In this document: piece after piece, positions 10,707 through 21,340 of the stretch | Numbering within the stretch: position 1 is the first letter of the stretch | Layout of the letters: every line of letters starts with the position of its first letter | Source of the DNA: Clostridium sp. DL-VIII | Lineage (GTDB): Bacteria > Bacillota > Clostridia > Clostridiales > Clostridiaceae | Assembly (NCBI RefSeq): GCF_000230835.1 | Contig: NZ_CM001240.1 | Location: 405,001 to 469,000, forward strand | Direction of reading: 5' to 3' | DNA: 64,000 nt | Position numbers and translations under genes: made by a program | The notes under the pieces: model-generated | What the model saw: the letters and a program-made list of their open reading frames with translations, nothing else | The model's database searches: none | Told to the model about the DNA's origin: nothing

Positions 10707-10787
10707 AAGAAGCCTCCATAAACTATATTCAAATATTAATAATTATTAACATATAAAATTGAAAATAATCATAGTTTATATTAATAC

Positions 10788-10816
10788 TTTAAAAAATAAA
10801 AGAAATATAGTATAAT
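10788..10816 (+). promoter_or_regulatory. ctsR operon promoter
   Basis: TTTAAA (10788-10793), a 17-base spacer and TATAAT (10811-10816), with the CtsR operator starting eight bases later over the transcription start. Confidence 0.75.
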
Positions 10817-10823
10817 TATAAAA

Positions 10824-10840
10824 AGTCAAAGTAAGTCAAA
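10824..10840 (+). promoter_or_regulatory. CtsR operator
   Basis: AGTCAAAGTAAGTCAAA is a tandem heptad repeat matching the CtsR box (A/G-GTCAAA, three bases, A/G-GTCAAA). Placed directly after the -10 box, it lets CtsR repress its own operon until heat or protein stress inactivates it. Confidence 0.88.
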
Positions 10841-10876
10841 AACAAATATTAAAAAAAGGTTTAAGCAGGTGATGTT

Positions 10877-11332
10877 ATGGCAAGACTTTCAGATATAATA
10901 GAAGATTTCATAAAGCAAATGTTTAATGAAAATCGAGATAATGTGATCTTTATACAAAGAAATGAGCTGGCAGATCAATTTAGGTGTGCACCATCTCAGA
11001 TCAATTATGTATTAACTACTAGATTTACTTACGAAAGAGGATACTTAATCGAAAGTAAAAGAGGTGGCGGTGGACATATTGCTATTAAGCAGTTAGAATA
11101 TGATGATTCTAATAAAAGAGAAGAGATAATAAATCAAAGCATAGGAGATACAATAACATATCATAATGCAAATGCTTTGCTTAATCATTTGTTGGAATCT
11201 GGAGTTATTGAAGAACGAGAATGTGAAATAATGAAAATGGCAATAAATGATAGAAGTTTAACTTCAGCCGAAAATAAAAATAAGGTACGAGCTGATATTT
11301 TAAAGGCAATGATTATGATAATTTTATCTTAA
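10877..11332 (+). CDS. ctsR: Transcriptional repressor CtsR
   Basis: A 151-residue class III heat-shock repressor. The N-terminal winged helix carries the conserved RGYLIESKRGGGGHIAIK stretch, in which the glycine-rich loop is the thermosensor wing. The C-terminal helical domain mediates dimerisation and contact with McsB/ClpC. It is the first gene of ctsR-mcsA-mcsB-clpC and its own operator lies 37-53 bases upstream. The ribosome binding site is GCAGGTGA. The stop is close to mcsA. Confidence 0.96.
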   Translation: MARLSDIIEDFIKQMFNENRDNVIFIQRNELADQFRCAPSQINYVLTTRFTYERGYLIESKRGGGGHIAIKQLEYDDSNKREEIINQSIGDTITYHNANALLNHLLESGVIEERECEIMKMAINDRSLTSAENKNKVRADILKAMIMIILS

Positions 11333-11346
11333 AGGTGGGGATATAT

Positions 11347-11925
11347 ATGTTATGTGAAAAATGTAAAAAAAATGAAGCAAAGATAAACTTAATTACAGTA
11401 ATGAATGGGCAAAAGCATGAAATTTGGTTATGTGAAAATTGTGCAAAGGACATAGCTAATATTCCATTTTTCAGTCCTATTATGCAAAATATAAATTTTC
11501 CATTTCAAGGAGTATTGTCGGAGCTATTAACTAATGCAGATAGTAATAAAACTAATATAGATAGTAGTAAAGTAAAAGAAATTGTTTGCCCAAGTTGTGG
11601 GTTAACCTATGATGAATTTAAAAAAACAGGAAGATTAGGCTGTTCTGAGTGTTATGAAGAATTTAAGGTTGTACTTGAGCCAAGGATAAAGAGTTTACAG
11701 GCGGGAGTAAAACATGTAGGGAAAGTGCCTAAAATCAAGGGAAAAGAATTAGTTCAGAAGCGAAAGCTTAAAGATCTAAAGGAAGAAATGCAAAAATTAA
11801 TAGTTGCTGAAGAATATGAAAGAGCAGCAATTGTAAGAGATGAAATAAAAAAATTAGAGTTATGTATTTTAGAAAATAATATTAAAGAAACAATAAATAC
11901 TAAGGAGGGGGATTGCCATGAATAG
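11347..11925 (+). CDS. mcsA: McsA, activator of the McsB arginine kinase
   Basis: A 192-residue zinc protein with paired cysteines at 3/6, 29/32, 81/84 and 99/102, followed by a C-terminal UvrB/UvrC-type coiled segment (about 145-175, EEMQKLIVAEEYERAAIVRDE). McsA binds and activates McsB and helps regulate CtsR. The start chosen is ATG 11347 after AAAGGTGGGG; the longer frame begins at a GTG inside that site. The 3' end overlaps mcsB by eight bases, which suggests translational coupling. Confidence 0.94.
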   Translation: MLCEKCKKNEAKINLITVMNGQKHEIWLCENCAKDIANIPFFSPIMQNINFPFQGVLSELLTNADSNKTNIDSSKVKEIVCPSCGLTYDEFKKTGRLGCSECYEEFKVVLEPRIKSLQAGVKHVGKVPKIKGKELVQKRKLKDLKEEMQKLIVAEEYERAAIVRDEIKKLELCILENNIKETINTKEGDCHE

Positions 11926-12931
11926 CTGGATTAATAAGAGTGAAGGCAGTGAAGCTGTACTAACAAGTAAAATATTATTATCTAGAAATTTTAGCAATTT
12001 GCCTTTTCCTAATAAATTGAATTATATAAAAGGTCGAGAAAGTGGGAAAAATATATATAATTTTCTTAAAAATGAATTAACCGATGAAGAAATTACATTA
12101 TATGAAGTTTGGAATATAAAAGAAGAATTAAGTAAACAATATTTAGAAAAGGATCTAATTAGTGAAGAGCTTCTAAAAAATTCAGATAAAGGAGCATTCA
12201 TATTAAATGATAACGAGACTTTTAGTATTATGATAAATGAAAAGGATCATATTGTTCTTCAATGTATAAGTGAAGGGTTGAATTTAGAGGAAGCTTTTAG
12301 TAAGGCCACTGATATTGACGATAAAATAGAGAAAAACTTAGATTATGCATTTGATGAAACTCTTGGATATTTAACATCATCTCCAGAGAATATCGGAACA
12401 GGATTAAGAGCTTCTGTGGTATTGCATTTGCCTGCACTTACCATGAGTGAAGAGATTAAAAATATTTCTAAGAATCTTAGTAAAATGGGTATGGGCATTA
12501 AAGGCCTTCATTTAGAAGGCACAAAGGTTTATGGAAATTTATATAGAATATTCAATAAAATATCATTAGGATTAACAGAAAGTAATATAATAAATAAATT
12601 AAAAGAGGCAATATTAAATACGATAGCAGAAGAAAACAAATTCAGAGAAATATTGATTAACAAATGCAGACATGAATTAGAAGATAGGGTATATAGAGCA
12701 TATGGAATTTTAAAGCATGCAGTTCTATTGGATTCCAAAGAAACTGTAGATTTGTTGTCTAATCTTAGATTAGGAGCAGAATTATCAATAATAGATATTG
12801 AATTAAGAAAAATAGATAACTTATTTAGACTTACAAGCAATGCCTCACTGCAAAATTATTTGGGAAGAGTTTTAGATGAAAAAGAGAGTAAATATGAAAG
12901 AGCAAAGCTTGTAAAGGAAATATTGACATAA
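11918..12931 (+). CDS. mcsB: Protein arginine kinase McsB
   Basis: A 337-residue phosphagen-kinase-like protein arginine kinase. Recognisable parts are the early KILLSRNFSNLPFP substrate/ATP region, the GTGLRASVVLHLPAL nucleotide-binding motif, and the C-terminal RLGAELSII segment. It phosphorylates arginines on CtsR and misfolded proteins, marking them for ClpCP. AAGGAGGGGG lies within the end of mcsA. Third gene of the CtsR operon. Confidence 0.96.
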   Translation: MNSWINKSEGSEAVLTSKILLSRNFSNLPFPNKLNYIKGRESGKNIYNFLKNELTDEEITLYEVWNIKEELSKQYLEKDLISEELLKNSDKGAFILNDNETFSIMINEKDHIVLQCISEGLNLEEAFSKATDIDDKIEKNLDYAFDETLGYLTSSPENIGTGLRASVVLHLPALTMSEEIKNISKNLSKMGMGIKGLHLEGTKVYGNLYRIFNKISLGLTESNIINKLKEAILNTIAEENKFREILINKCRHELEDRVYRAYGILKHAVLLDSKETVDLLSNLRLGAELSIIDIELRKIDNLFRLTSNASLQNYLGRVLDEKESKYERAKLVKEILT

Positions 12932-12956
12932 GGAAAAGATGGGAGGTTCGAAAAGG

Positions 12957-15428
12957 ATGGAATACAATAAATTAACGGAAAGGGCACAAGCAGTAATTTT
13001 GGAAGCTGAAAGTGAATCAGAGAAATTTAAACATGGATATGTTGGAACAGAGCATGTGTTATTAGGTATTTTAAAAGAAGATGGATATTCAGCTAAATTG
13101 TTAAAGAAATATGGAGTTAATAGTGATAATATTAAAACAATGATACAGAGATACTTAGGTTATGGTGATATAAAGAAAACAGATGAGAATATTCTATTAA
13201 CTCCTAGAACAAAGAGATTAATAGACGAAAGTTTTGCAGCAGCTAAAAAGCTAAATCATAAATATGTTAGCCCAGAGCACATTTTGTTAGCATTGCTTAA
13301 TCAGGAAGAAGGCATGGCTTATACTATATTAAAAAGTTTGAGTTTGAATTTTGCTATTATAAGTGAAGAGCTATTAGTATTTTTATCAGGAAATTATGAA
13401 GATAAGGTTAGTGATAAAAGTACAGTAGAAAATAAAAAAGTTGCTACTCCTATGCTTGACAAATATGGCAGGGATTTAACAGCCTTATCTAAGGAGCAGG
13501 GATTAGACCCTGTAATAGGAAGAGATAATGAAACTCAGAGATTACTAGAGATACTTTGTAGAAGAATAAAAAATAATCCATGCTTAATTGGCGAACCAGG
13601 AGTTGGTAAAACTGCAGTAGTTGAAGGATTAGCTCAGAGAATAGTTGAAGGAAACATTCCGGAGATACTTAAAAGTAAAAGAGTTATTTCTTTGGATTTA
13701 ACATCTATGATTGCAGGTGCAAAATATAGAGGCGAATTTGAAGAAAGATTAAAAAAGACTATGGAGGAAATTGTTAAAGATAAAGATATAATTATCTTTA
13801 TTGATGAAATCCATACAATAATAGGAGCAGGTGGTGCAGAAGGTGCCATTGATGCATCAAACATATTAAAACCAGCCCTAGCTAGAGGAGAAATTCAATG
13901 TATTGGAGCAACAACTATTGATGAATATAGAAAGTATATTGAAAAAGATTCTGCACTAGAAAGAAGATTTCAACCAATAACTGTAGGTGAACCATCTAAA
14001 GAAGAAACTTTAGAGATATTAAAAGGTTTAAGAGATAAGTATGAAGCACATCATAGAGTTGAAATTACAGATGAAGCACTGGAAGCTGCTGTGAATTTAT
14101 CAGATAGATATATTACAGATAGATTTATGCCTGATAAAGCTATTGATTTAATAGATGAGGGAGCTGCAAAAGTCAGAATACAAAGTTTAACAACTCCGCC
14201 AGATTTAAAAGACCTAGAAGAAAAGATTGAGAATATAGGTAAAGAAAAAGAAGAGGCTATACGAGTTCAAGATTTTGAAAGAGCTGCAAGGTTAAGAGAT
14301 CAAGAGAGAGCTTTAAAAGAACAATTAAATAATATGAAGGATAATTGGGACACTCAAAATTCAATCAAGACATTGATTGTAGATGCAGAGAATATAGCTA
14401 GTGTAGTATCATCTTGGACTAAAATTCCAATTGAGAAATTAACAGAATCTGAAAGTGAGAGGCTGCTAAATTTAGAAGATATATTGCATAGAAGAGTGAT
14501 AGGTCAAAACGAAGCAGTAAAATCTATAGCAAGGGCTGTGAGAAGAGCAAGAGTTGGTATAAAGGATCCTAATAGGCCTATAGGAAGTTTCATATTTTTA
14601 GGACCAACTGGAGTTGGAAAAACAGAACTTTCAAAGGCACTTGCAGAGGCTATGTTTGGCGATGAAAATAGTATTATAAGAGTTGATATGTCAGAATATA
14701 TGGAAAGCCACTCTGTAGCTAGATTAATAGGTTCTCCTCCAGGATATGTAGGATATGAAGAAGGTGGGCAGCTTACTGAAGCTGTTAGAAGAAAGCCTTA
14801 TTCAATAGTTCTATTAGATGAAATTGAAAAAGCTAATCCTGAAGTATTTAATATATTACTTCAAATAATGGAAGATGGAAGACTTACTGACGGTAAAGGA
14901 AAGATAGTTAATTTTAAGAATACAATAATTATAATGACTTCAAACGTTGGTGCTCATCAGATTAAGAAGCAGAAAAGTATAGGATTTAGTAGCAATAATG
15001 ATTCTAATAATGAAACAGAATACGAGAAGATGAAGGAAAATATATTAGGAGAATTGAAGCAGAAATTTAGACCTGAATTCTTAAATAGAATAGATGATAC
15101 AATAGTATTCCATAAACTAAGTGATGAAGATTTAAATCAAATTATAGATTTAATGCTTGCGTCAATAAGAAAAAGACTTGAAAGTAGAGAGATTTACTTG
15201 AATTTTGAAGAAAATAGTAAGAAATTCTTGTTGAATAAAGGAATTGACTTGGATTATGGAGCAAGACCTTTAAGAAGGCTTATTATAAAAGAAGTAGAAG
15301 ACAGATTAAGTGAAGAGATTTTGCAAGGAAATATACGAATTGGAGACAGAGTAAGAGTAAGTGAACTAGAAAACAAACTTATCTTCAAGAAGCTCACTGA
15401 GAATAATTTAGAAATGAATAGAAGTTAA
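12957..15428 (+). CDS. clpC: ClpC, AAA+ unfoldase of the ClpCP protease
   Basis: An 823-residue Hsp100 protein. Clp repeat N-domain (about 1-145), first AAA+ module with Walker A GEPGVGKT (212-219) and Walker [10 protein letters not shown], a middle coiled region with a UVR motif ([17 protein letters not shown]), second AAA+ module with GPTGVGKT (549-556) and Walker [11 protein letters not shown], then a D2-small domain. The start ATG 12957 gives the usual MxYxKxTERAQ beginning; an in-frame ATG at 12939 is possible. It delivers arginine-phosphorylated substrates to ClpP, which is not in this window. Confidence 0.96.
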   Translation: MEYNKLTERAQAVILEAESESEKFKHGYVGTEHVLLGILKEDGYSAKLLKKYGVNSDNIKTMIQRYLGYGDIKKTDENILLTPRTKRLIDESFAAAKKLNHKYVSPEHILLALLNQEEGMAYTILKSLSLNFAIISEELLVFLSGNYEDKVSDKSTVENKKVATPMLDKYGRDLTALSKEQGLDPVIGRDNETQRLLEILCRRIKNNPCLIGEPGVGKTAVVEGLAQRIVEGNIPEILKSKRVISLDLTSMIAGAKYRGEFEERLKKTMEEIVKDKDIIIFIDEIHTIIGAGGAEGAIDASNILKPALARGEIQCIGATTIDEYRKYIEKDSALERRFQPITVGEPSKEETLEILKGLRDKYEAHHRVEITDEALEAAVNLSDRYITDRFMPDKAIDLIDEGAAKVRIQSLTTPPDLKDLEEKIENIGKEKEEAIRVQDFERAARLRDQERALKEQLNNMKDNWDTQNSIKTLIVDAENIASVVSSWTKIPIEKLTESESERLLNLEDILHRRVIGQNEAVKSIARAVRRARVGIKDPNRPIGSFIFLGPTGVGKTELSKALAEAMFGDENSIIRVDMSEYMESHSVARLIGSPPGYVGYEEGGQLTEAVRRKPYSIVLLDEIEKANPEVFNILLQIMEDGRLTDGKGKIVNFKNTIIIMTSNVGAHQIKKQKSIGFSSNNDSNNETEYEKMKENILGELKQKFRPEFLNRIDDTIVFHKLSDEDLNQIIDLMLASIRKRLESREIYLNFEENSKKFLLNKGIDLDYGARPLRRLIIKEVEDRLSEEILQGNIRIGDRVRVSELENKLIFKKLTENNLEMNRS

Positions 15429-15438
15429 TCTTATATTT

Positions 15439-15484
15439 AATGGACTGTTTCAAAGGTGTATACATTGAAATGGTCCATTTTGAT
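15439..15484 (+). terminator. Probable clpC operon terminator
   Basis: ATGGACTGTTTCA pairs with TGAAATGGTCCAT (11 of 13 bp with an internal mismatch), followed by a short T-run, about ten bases after the clpC stop. It is weaker than others in the window, so some read-through into trxB is possible. Confidence 0.5.
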
Positions 15485-15554
15485 AAATATAGTTTAAAGA
15501 AGATAATATTGATAAATTAGTTATAAAATGCGCTTTAGATTGGAGAAGATGGAT

Positions 15555-16475
15555 ATGGACAAAAAGAAACTAGATTTACTTATAATAGGTGGCGGCCCGG
15601 CAGGATTAACTGCAGCAATGTATGCCGGAAGAGCTAAGCTGAATATATTATTGTTGGAAAATGAAATTTTAGGTGGGCAAGTTAGGAATAGTTATACAAT
15701 AGAAAATTATCCAGGGTTTAAAAGTATAAATGGTGGAGACTTAGCAGATATATTTCAAGAACAAGCAAAAGCACTTGGGGCGGAGATTGATGAATTTGAT
15801 TCAATTCAGAATATAGATATTTCAGATGACAGAAAAGTAGTTGAAACTGAAACTCATATATACGAACCTAAAGCTATAATAATTGCTACAGGTGCAACGC
15901 CTAAAAGGTTACCAATTCCACAAGAAAGCAAGTTTTTAGGAAGAGGAATTCATTATTGCGCTGTTTGTGATGGGGCAATTTATCAAGGGAAAAGGATAGC
16001 TGTGGTTGGAGGAGGGAATTCGGCCTTAGAGGAAGCTATATTTTTGACTAGATTTGCTGAAAAAGTTTATTTAATAAGGAGATATGATTATTTTAAAGGA
16101 GAACAAGCTCTGATAAATGAAGTTTTCAATAATTCAAAAATAGAAGTATTTTTAAATGAAGATTTAATAGAAGCTAGTGGAGAGATGTTTTTAGAATCAG
16201 TTACTATGAAAAATACAAAAACAGAAAAGATTAGTAACTTAAGAGTGGATGCTATATTTGGATATATAGGAACAGAACCTAGAACTGAGTTTGTAAAAAA
16301 ATATTTAAAGATGGATGAGCAGGGATATATAATTACAGATGAAGATATGAAGACAAATATCAAGGGGGTATACGCGGCTGGTGATGTTAGGCAAAAAAAG
16401 TACAGACAAATAACAACGGCGGTTGCAGATGGAACTATTGCGTTATTAAATGCTGAGAAATATATTAAGAGCTAA
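15555..16475 (+). CDS. trxB: Thioredoxin reductase
   Basis: A 306-residue FAD/NADPH enzyme reducing thioredoxin-type proteins. FAD site IIGGGPAGLTAAMYAGRA at the N-terminus, redox-active C-A-V-C at about 135-138, NADPH site VVGGGNSALEEA, and the C-terminal FAD motif GVYAAGDVRQK. The start ATG 15555 has GGAG (15542-15545) nine bases upstream; earlier in-frame ATGs at 15549 and 15528 are too close to or ahead of that site. It stands between clpC and radA, which are adjacent in Bacillus, and faces a convergent glutaredoxin. Confidence 0.94.
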   Translation: MDKKKLDLLIIGGGPAGLTAAMYAGRAKLNILLLENEILGGQVRNSYTIENYPGFKSINGGDLADIFQEQAKALGAEIDEFDSIQNIDISDDRKVVETETHIYEPKAIIIATGATPKRLPIPQESKFLGRGIHYCAVCDGAIYQGKRIAVVGGGNSALEEAIFLTRFAEKVYLIRRYDYFKGEQALINEVFNNSKIEVFLNEDLIEASGEMFLESVTMKNTKTEKISNLRVDAIFGYIGTEPRTEFVKKYLKMDEQGYIITDEDMKTNIKGVYAAGDVRQKKYRQITTAVADGTIALLNAEKYIKS

Positions 16476-16542
16476 TAGAATAAACAAGGAAATCATAAAT
16501 AAATAATAAAGACCTCAATTAATATTGAATATGCGATAAGAA

Positions 16543-16566
16543 TAAAAGAGGCGAATGTACGCCTCT
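16543..16566 (-). terminator. Glutaredoxin gene terminator
   Basis: On the minus strand AGAGGCG pairs with CGCCTCT (six-base loop), followed by TTTTATT, right after the glutaredoxin stop. It may also slow transcription coming from trxB. Confidence 0.7.
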
Positions 16567-16569
16567 AAA

Positions 16570-16797
16570 TTATTTTTCTAAAGCTTTTAAAATAGCAGGT
16601 TTGTCAAATCCTACAATTATATCATCATTAATATCTAATACAGGAACTCCCATTTGATTAGACTTTTTTATCATTTCTTCTCTAGCTTCCATATTATCTT
16701 GTACATTTAATTCTTCAAATTCAAGATTTTCAGATTTAAGATAATTCTTTACTTTAATACACCAAGGACAAGAATTGGTAGTATATACTTTTATCAT
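16570..16797 (-). CDS. Glutaredoxin-like (NrdH-type) redoxin
   Basis: A 75-residue thioredoxin-fold redox protein with active site C10-P-W-C13 and the cis-proline segment MGVPVLDIND, then GFDKPAI near the end. Size and motifs fit the small glutaredoxins of clostridia, which generally lack glutathione. The convergent neighbour trxB could be the reductase, which is an inference from position only. AAGGAGATG lies just upstream of the ATG on the minus strand. Confidence 0.88.
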   Translation of the reverse strand: MIKVYTTNSCPWCIKVKNYLKSENLEFEELNVQDNMEAREEMIKKSNQMGVPVLDINDDIIVGFDKPAILKALEK

Positions 16798-17141
16798 AAA
16801 AACATCTCCTTAATCGATAATTATTGTTTTATAAGTATTATTATAATATTATTTTCATATCCTATCAATATAATAAGAATAGGTAATTGTTTTAGTAATA
16901 ATGTATTGTAGATTTATATGCTTATTTTGAGTAATAGTTTGATACTAGATAAGTATAAGCTATATGAATTAGTGATTCTTATGGATATTTATAATAGTAT
17001 TTGTAATAATTTATTAACTATGTAATAGGTAAAAGGAAAATCCATTAAGAGTATTTAGAATAATATGATGTTTAAGAAAATATTTATAAAAAACTAATAA
17101 TTTAAGTCTAAAATTTTATGAAATTACAAAATAGATTGGTG
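16798..17141. other. Non-coding interval before radA
   Basis: About 340 very AT-rich bases holding the upstream region of the minus-strand glutaredoxin and of radA. No gene, RNA or repeat was recognised. Confidence 0.5.
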
Positions 17142-17150
17142 TGTTATAAT
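17142..17150 (+). promoter_or_regulatory. Probable radA promoter (extended -10)
   Basis: TGTTATAAT is an extended -10 element (TG, one base, TATAAT) about 115 bases before the radA start. No good -35 box is present, as is common for extended -10 promoters. Confidence 0.4.
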
Positions 17151-17266
17151 AAAGTTAAGAAGTTTTTTGAAAATAATATTATTTAATATAGAGCATATAT
17201 ATTCAGTAAATTAGTTTATAAGACAGTGTGAATGAGATTAGTTTAAAATGTGGTAAGGAGATATTC

Positions 17267-18643
17267 ATGAAAAAGAAAACATTATATAGGTGTTCAAGCT
17301 GTGGTTTTGAAAGTATAAAGTGGCTTGGAAAATGTCCAATGTGCAATAATTGGAGCACATTAGAGGAAGTTACAGTTGACGCAAATAATACGGGAAGTAA
17401 GGCAAGGCAAGGGGCTAAAAGAACAATAAAAAAGCTCTCAGAAGTTGTTTCAAATAAAAGTGATAGGATAATTACAGGAATAAATGAATTTGACAGAGTT
17501 ATGGGAGGCGGGATTGTAAAGGACTCGATTTCTATAATAACTGCTAGACCTGGAGCAGGAAAATCTACATTATTGCTTCAAATTTCAGATGCCGTAGCAC
17601 AAAATGGGTATAAGGTAATTTATGCATCTGGAGAGGAAAGCGATAGCCAAATAAAGAATAGAGCCGACAGAATTTTAGATAAAATTCATGAAGATATATG
17701 GGTGTTGCAAGAAACTAGCTTGGATAATGTTTTGGACGCAGTTGTTGAAATAGATCCAGATATATTAATTATTGATAGTATTCAAACATTCACTATGGAA
17801 GCCTCTCTGCCTGCAAGAGCAGGATCGCCTACACAGACTATGGAGTGTGCCAATGCATTGCTTCAAATTGCTAAAAATGAAAAAAGACCACGAGCAGTTA
17901 TTATAGTAGGACAAATGACTAAGAATGATGAACTTGCTGGTTTAAGAGCATTAGAGCATTTAGTTGATACAGTTCTTATTATAGAAGATGATAACGATGA
18001 GGAATTGCGCGTACTTGTTAGTTCCAAAAATAGATTTGGTGGCATAGAAAACGGGTTCTTTCAAATGTGTGAGAAAGGCGTTATTTCAATAGATAATCCT
18101 TCGGAATTTTTTATGACAAGGCGTGAGGAAGGTGAAATAGTATCAGGAAGTGCATTGACTGTAATTAAAGAAGGAACAAGGGCCATTATAACAGAAATAG
18201 AGAGTTTGGTCTCTAAGAGCTTTACTCCGTATCCTACTAGAATAGGAGAAACATTAGGGAAGGATAAATTAAATACATTGATATCAATATTAGAGCAACG
18301 TGGAGGAATTAATCTGTACGACAAAAATGTAATTATTAAAACTACAGGAGGTATAAAAATAAGAGAACAGGGCATTAATTTAGCTGTAATAATGAGTATA
18401 GTATCATCTGTAAAACAGCAAGGCATAGAATCAAATGTCGCATTCATAGCTGATGTAGGGCTAACTGGTGAGCTTAAAAAAGTACCATCCTTAGAAAGTA
18501 GGATTAAAGAGCTTGAAAGAATGGGTTTTAAGAAAGTTTACGTTGCAAAGGATTCTGTTATAAAAGAAAACAGATTAAAAAATATAAATATTATTGAATT
18601 AAAAACATTGATAGATGTAATAAAACATGTGTATAATTCTTAA
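17267..18643 (+). CDS. radA: DNA repair protein RadA (Sms)
   Basis: A 458-residue RecA-like branch-migration helicase. N-terminal C4 zinc finger (CSSCGF ... CPMC), Walker A region RPGAGKST at about 93-100, the RadA-specific KNRFG motif at about 254-258, and a Lon-protease-like C-terminal domain. The start ATG 17267 follows AAGGAG; the longer frame starts at a GTG 39 bases upstream without a site. The P-loop reads ARPGAGKST, where many family members have GDPGIGKST. It lies directly upstream of disA, as in Bacillus. Confidence 0.95.
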   Translation: MKKKTLYRCSSCGFESIKWLGKCPMCNNWSTLEEVTVDANNTGSKARQGAKRTIKKLSEVVSNKSDRIITGINEFDRVMGGGIVKDSISIITARPGAGKSTLLLQISDAVAQNGYKVIYASGEESDSQIKNRADRILDKIHEDIWVLQETSLDNVLDAVVEIDPDILIIDSIQTFTMEASLPARAGSPTQTMECANALLQIAKNEKRPRAVIIVGQMTKNDELAGLRALEHLVDTVLIIEDDNDEELRVLVSSKNRFGGIENGFFQMCEKGVISIDNPSEFFMTRREEGEIVSGSALTVIKEGTRAIITEIESLVSKSFTPYPTRIGETLGKDKLNTLISILEQRGGINLYDKNVIIKTTGGIKIREQGINLAVIMSIVSSVKQQGIESNVAFIADVGLTGELKKVPSLESRIKELERMGFKKVYVAKDSVIKENRLKNINIIELKTLIDVIKHVYNS

Positions 18644-18909
18644 TTTATATAGATAGAAAAATAGTTAATATTTTTGGAATAGGAAATAAGAACATTTTTC
18701 TACAAAAAAAATATATTATAGCTTAAATTTAACAAATAATGTTGAGAGATTATGGCTATTATAGTATGATAGTTTTTAGAAGTTAATGTTTTAAGTGTGA
18801 AATTTTAAATACTATTCATATGTTTATGTGACAGAATTAAAAATATAATATTATTAGAAATTTGGCTATTTTAGCATTGGATAATAATTTAAGGGAAATG
18901 GGTGAGTGT

Positions 18910-19974
18910 ATGAGAATTGAAAAGGGAATAGGAATAAAAAATGTCTTAAAGATAATGTGCCCAGGCACTCAACTAAGGGAAGGTCTTGAAAACATATTAA
19001 GAGCCAAAACAGGAGGGCTATTAGTAATAGGGGATGACGAGGAAGTTATGAAACTCGTTGATGGAGGGTTTTATATTAATTCAGAGTATACCCCATCATA
19101 CGCATATGAATTGGCTAAAATGGATGGAGCAATAGTAATAACAGGAGATTTGAAGAGAATTGTATGCGCTAATGCTCAGTTAATACCAGATTCATCTATT
19201 CCAACGTATGAAACGGGAACTAGGCATAGAACAGCACATAGAGTAGCGAAGCAAACTAATAATGTAGTAATTGCAATCTCTCAGCGAAGAAATATAATAA
19301 CAATGTATAAGGGAGATATAAAATACGTATTGAGAGAAAGCAGTGTGATTTTGGGAAAGGCCAATCAGGCACTTCAAACACTAGAGAAATATGTTGCAGT
19401 ACTCGAGCGTGTGATAAATAATTTGAATTTGCTGGAATTTCAGGATTTAACAACACTTTTTGATGTGGTTACTGCAATTCAAAGAACTGAAATGGTAATG
19501 AGAATAGTAGAAGAAATTAACATGTATATATTGGAACTCGGAAATGAGGGAAGATTAATATCTATGCAGCTCAACGAATTGGTTAAACATATAGAAAGAG
19601 ATGGAATATTACTGATTAGGGATTATTGCAAAGAAGGATTGCAGTATAGTGACGTATATGAACATATCCAAAGATTAAATTCATCTGAATTATTGGATTT
19701 GGATGCAATTTCTAGAAGTCTAGGCTATGGAGGAGTGCCTCTTATGGATACATTAATATCGCCTAAAGGATATAGAATGTTAAGTAAGGTTCCGAGAATA
19801 CCATCAAATGTAATAGATAATCTTATAAAAGAATTTAAAGAGCTGAGCAATATAATAGATGCAGATATAGTGGATTTAGATAATGTTGAGGGAATAGGAG
19901 AAGCAAGAGCTACTGCTATTAAAGATGGACTAAAGAGGATAAAGGAACAGGTGTCTTTGAAAAAAGAAATATAA
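18910..19974 (+). CDS. disA: Diadenylate cyclase DisA (DNA integrity scanning)
   Basis: A 354-residue octameric c-di-AMP synthase that slides on DNA and pauses at branched structures. The N-terminal DAC domain contains DGA (72-74) and GTRHR (103-107), the catalytic motifs, after [20 protein letters not shown]. The C-terminal helix-hairpin-helix is [13 protein letters not shown]. The start at 18910 fits family length; ATG 18898 and a TTG at 18862 are also in frame. Order radA-disA is conserved. The receptor darA is in the same window. Confidence 0.95.
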   Translation: MRIEKGIGIKNVLKIMCPGTQLREGLENILRAKTGGLLVIGDDEEVMKLVDGGFYINSEYTPSYAYELAKMDGAIVITGDLKRIVCANAQLIPDSSIPTYETGTRHRTAHRVAKQTNNVVIAISQRRNIITMYKGDIKYVLRESSVILGKANQALQTLEKYVAVLERVINNLNLLEFQDLTTLFDVVTAIQRTEMVMRIVEEINMYILELGNEGRLISMQLNELVKHIERDGILLIRDYCKEGLQYSDVYEHIQRLNSSELLDLDAISRSLGYGGVPLMDTLISPKGYRMLSKVPRIPSNVIDNLIKEFKELSNIIDADIVDLDNVEGIGEARATAIKDGLKRIKEQVSLKKEI

Positions 19975-20110
19975 TGAAGTAAGAAACTGCCTTAAAATAG
20001 AGATTATTTGATGTAGATATTAATTAACATTTAGATTTGTTATATTATATTTTAAGTCAGTCCCTTATTATTTATAGGTAATTATTAAGTAAACTTAATA
20101 ATTTATTCAT

Positions 20111-20138
20111 TTTAGATAGGGTTATTGTATGCTATAAT
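20111..20138 (+). promoter_or_regulatory. Probable promoter for the PIN/TRAM gene
   Basis: TTTAGA, a 16-base spacer, and TGCTATAAT (extended -10, TATAAT at 20133-20138) about 80 bases before the gene start. Confidence 0.45.
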
Positions 20139-20216
20139 TAATTTTATGCAGAGAAAATATTAAAAATATGATTAAAATATTGTAATGTTGTAAACAATTA
20201 GAAGGAGGTGAAATTA

Positions 20217-21320
20217 GTGTTAAAAAGGATATTAAGGGGAGTCTTTTCTGTAATTGGGCTGATAATAGGATATTTTATAGCTGAAATATTGCTGGAAATT
20301 CCTCAAATTGCTAACTTGAATTATCTTTCAAGTACTATTTCTATAATTATTTTTATTATTATTATATCTTTTATTTTTGGACTTATATTTTATATTATTT
20401 CTCCTATTATATATAAGGGTATTTCTAATCTAATTGAATATATTGAGAAGAGTATGCAAAAAATGAGCATAACAGAAATACTATATGGAACATTTGGAGC
20501 TGTTATTGCTTTGATTTTAATGACATTTATTGCAAAGCCGATAAATGATATACACAAAGTAATAGGACCTATTTTACTAACTTTATTAAATATAGTAGCA
20601 GCTATAATAGGTGCAGAAATAATGATTAAGAAAAAGGAAGATATAACGGCTCTTTTGCTTAATATTAAAAAGCCTGTAATTAAAGAGAAAAAAGTTAAAG
20701 AAGTAGTTAAAGAATCAATTAAGGGAATTCCTAAGGTGCTAGATACATCCGTTATAATTGATGGAAGAATATTTGATATTTGTGAAACAGGATTTATTGA
20801 AGGGCCATTGGTTATACCAAATTTTGTATTAGATGAATTAAGACATATTTCAGATTCGTCTGATTCCTTAAAAAGAAATAGAGGAAGAAGAGGATTAGAT
20901 ATATTAAATAAAATACAAAAAGAATTATCAATAGAGACTCAAATTGTAGAGGATGATTTTCCTAAAATTGCAGAAGTTGATGCAAAATTATTAAAGCTTG
21001 CACAAAAAATGGATGGAAAAGTCATAACTAATGATTACAATCTAAATAAAGTTGCTGAATTTCAAGGAGTTCCAGTATTAAATATAAATGAATTATCAAA
21101 TGCGATAAAACCTGTTGTATTACCAGGGGAGGAAATGACAGTTGATATAGTAAAAGATGGAAAAGAGTCAAGCCAAGGGGTGGCATATTTAGAAGATGGA
21201 ACTATGATTGTTGTAGAGGGTGGAAGAAAGCTTATAGGACAAACAACAGACGTAATAGTTACTTCTGTGCTCCAAACAGCAGCAGGAAGAATGATTTTTG
21301 CAAAACCAAAAGATAATTAA
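20217..21320 (+). CDS. yacL: PIN/TRAM domain membrane protein (YacL)
   Basis: A 367-residue protein with about four N-terminal membrane segments (1-140), a charged linker, a PIN nuclease domain beginning [12 protein letters not shown] at about 176 with conserved acidic residues, and a C-terminal TRAM-like RNA-binding domain ([16 protein letters not shown]). Suggested role is a membrane-anchored RNase or RNA-binding protein; function is not established. The start GTG 20217 lies eight bases after GGAGG; the longer frame starts at a GTG inside that site. Order disA-yacL-ispD is conserved in Firmicutes. Confidence 0.92.
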   Translation: MLKRILRGVFSVIGLIIGYFIAEILLEIPQIANLNYLSSTISIIIFIIIISFIFGLIFYIISPIIYKGISNLIEYIEKSMQKMSITEILYGTFGAVIALILMTFIAKPINDIHKVIGPILLTLLNIVAAIIGAEIMIKKKEDITALLLNIKKPVIKEKKVKEVVKESIKGIPKVLDTSVIIDGRIFDICETGFIEGPLVIPNFVLDELRHISDSSDSLKRNRGRRGLDILNKIQKELSIETQIVEDDFPKIAEVDAKLLKLAQKMDGKVITNDYNLNKVAEFQGVPVLNINELSNAIKPVVLPGEEMTVDIVKDGKESSQGVAYLEDGTMIVVEGGRKLIGQTTDVIVTSVLQTAAGRMIFAKPKDN

Positions 21321-21340
21321 AATTTAAGGAGATTTTCTGT

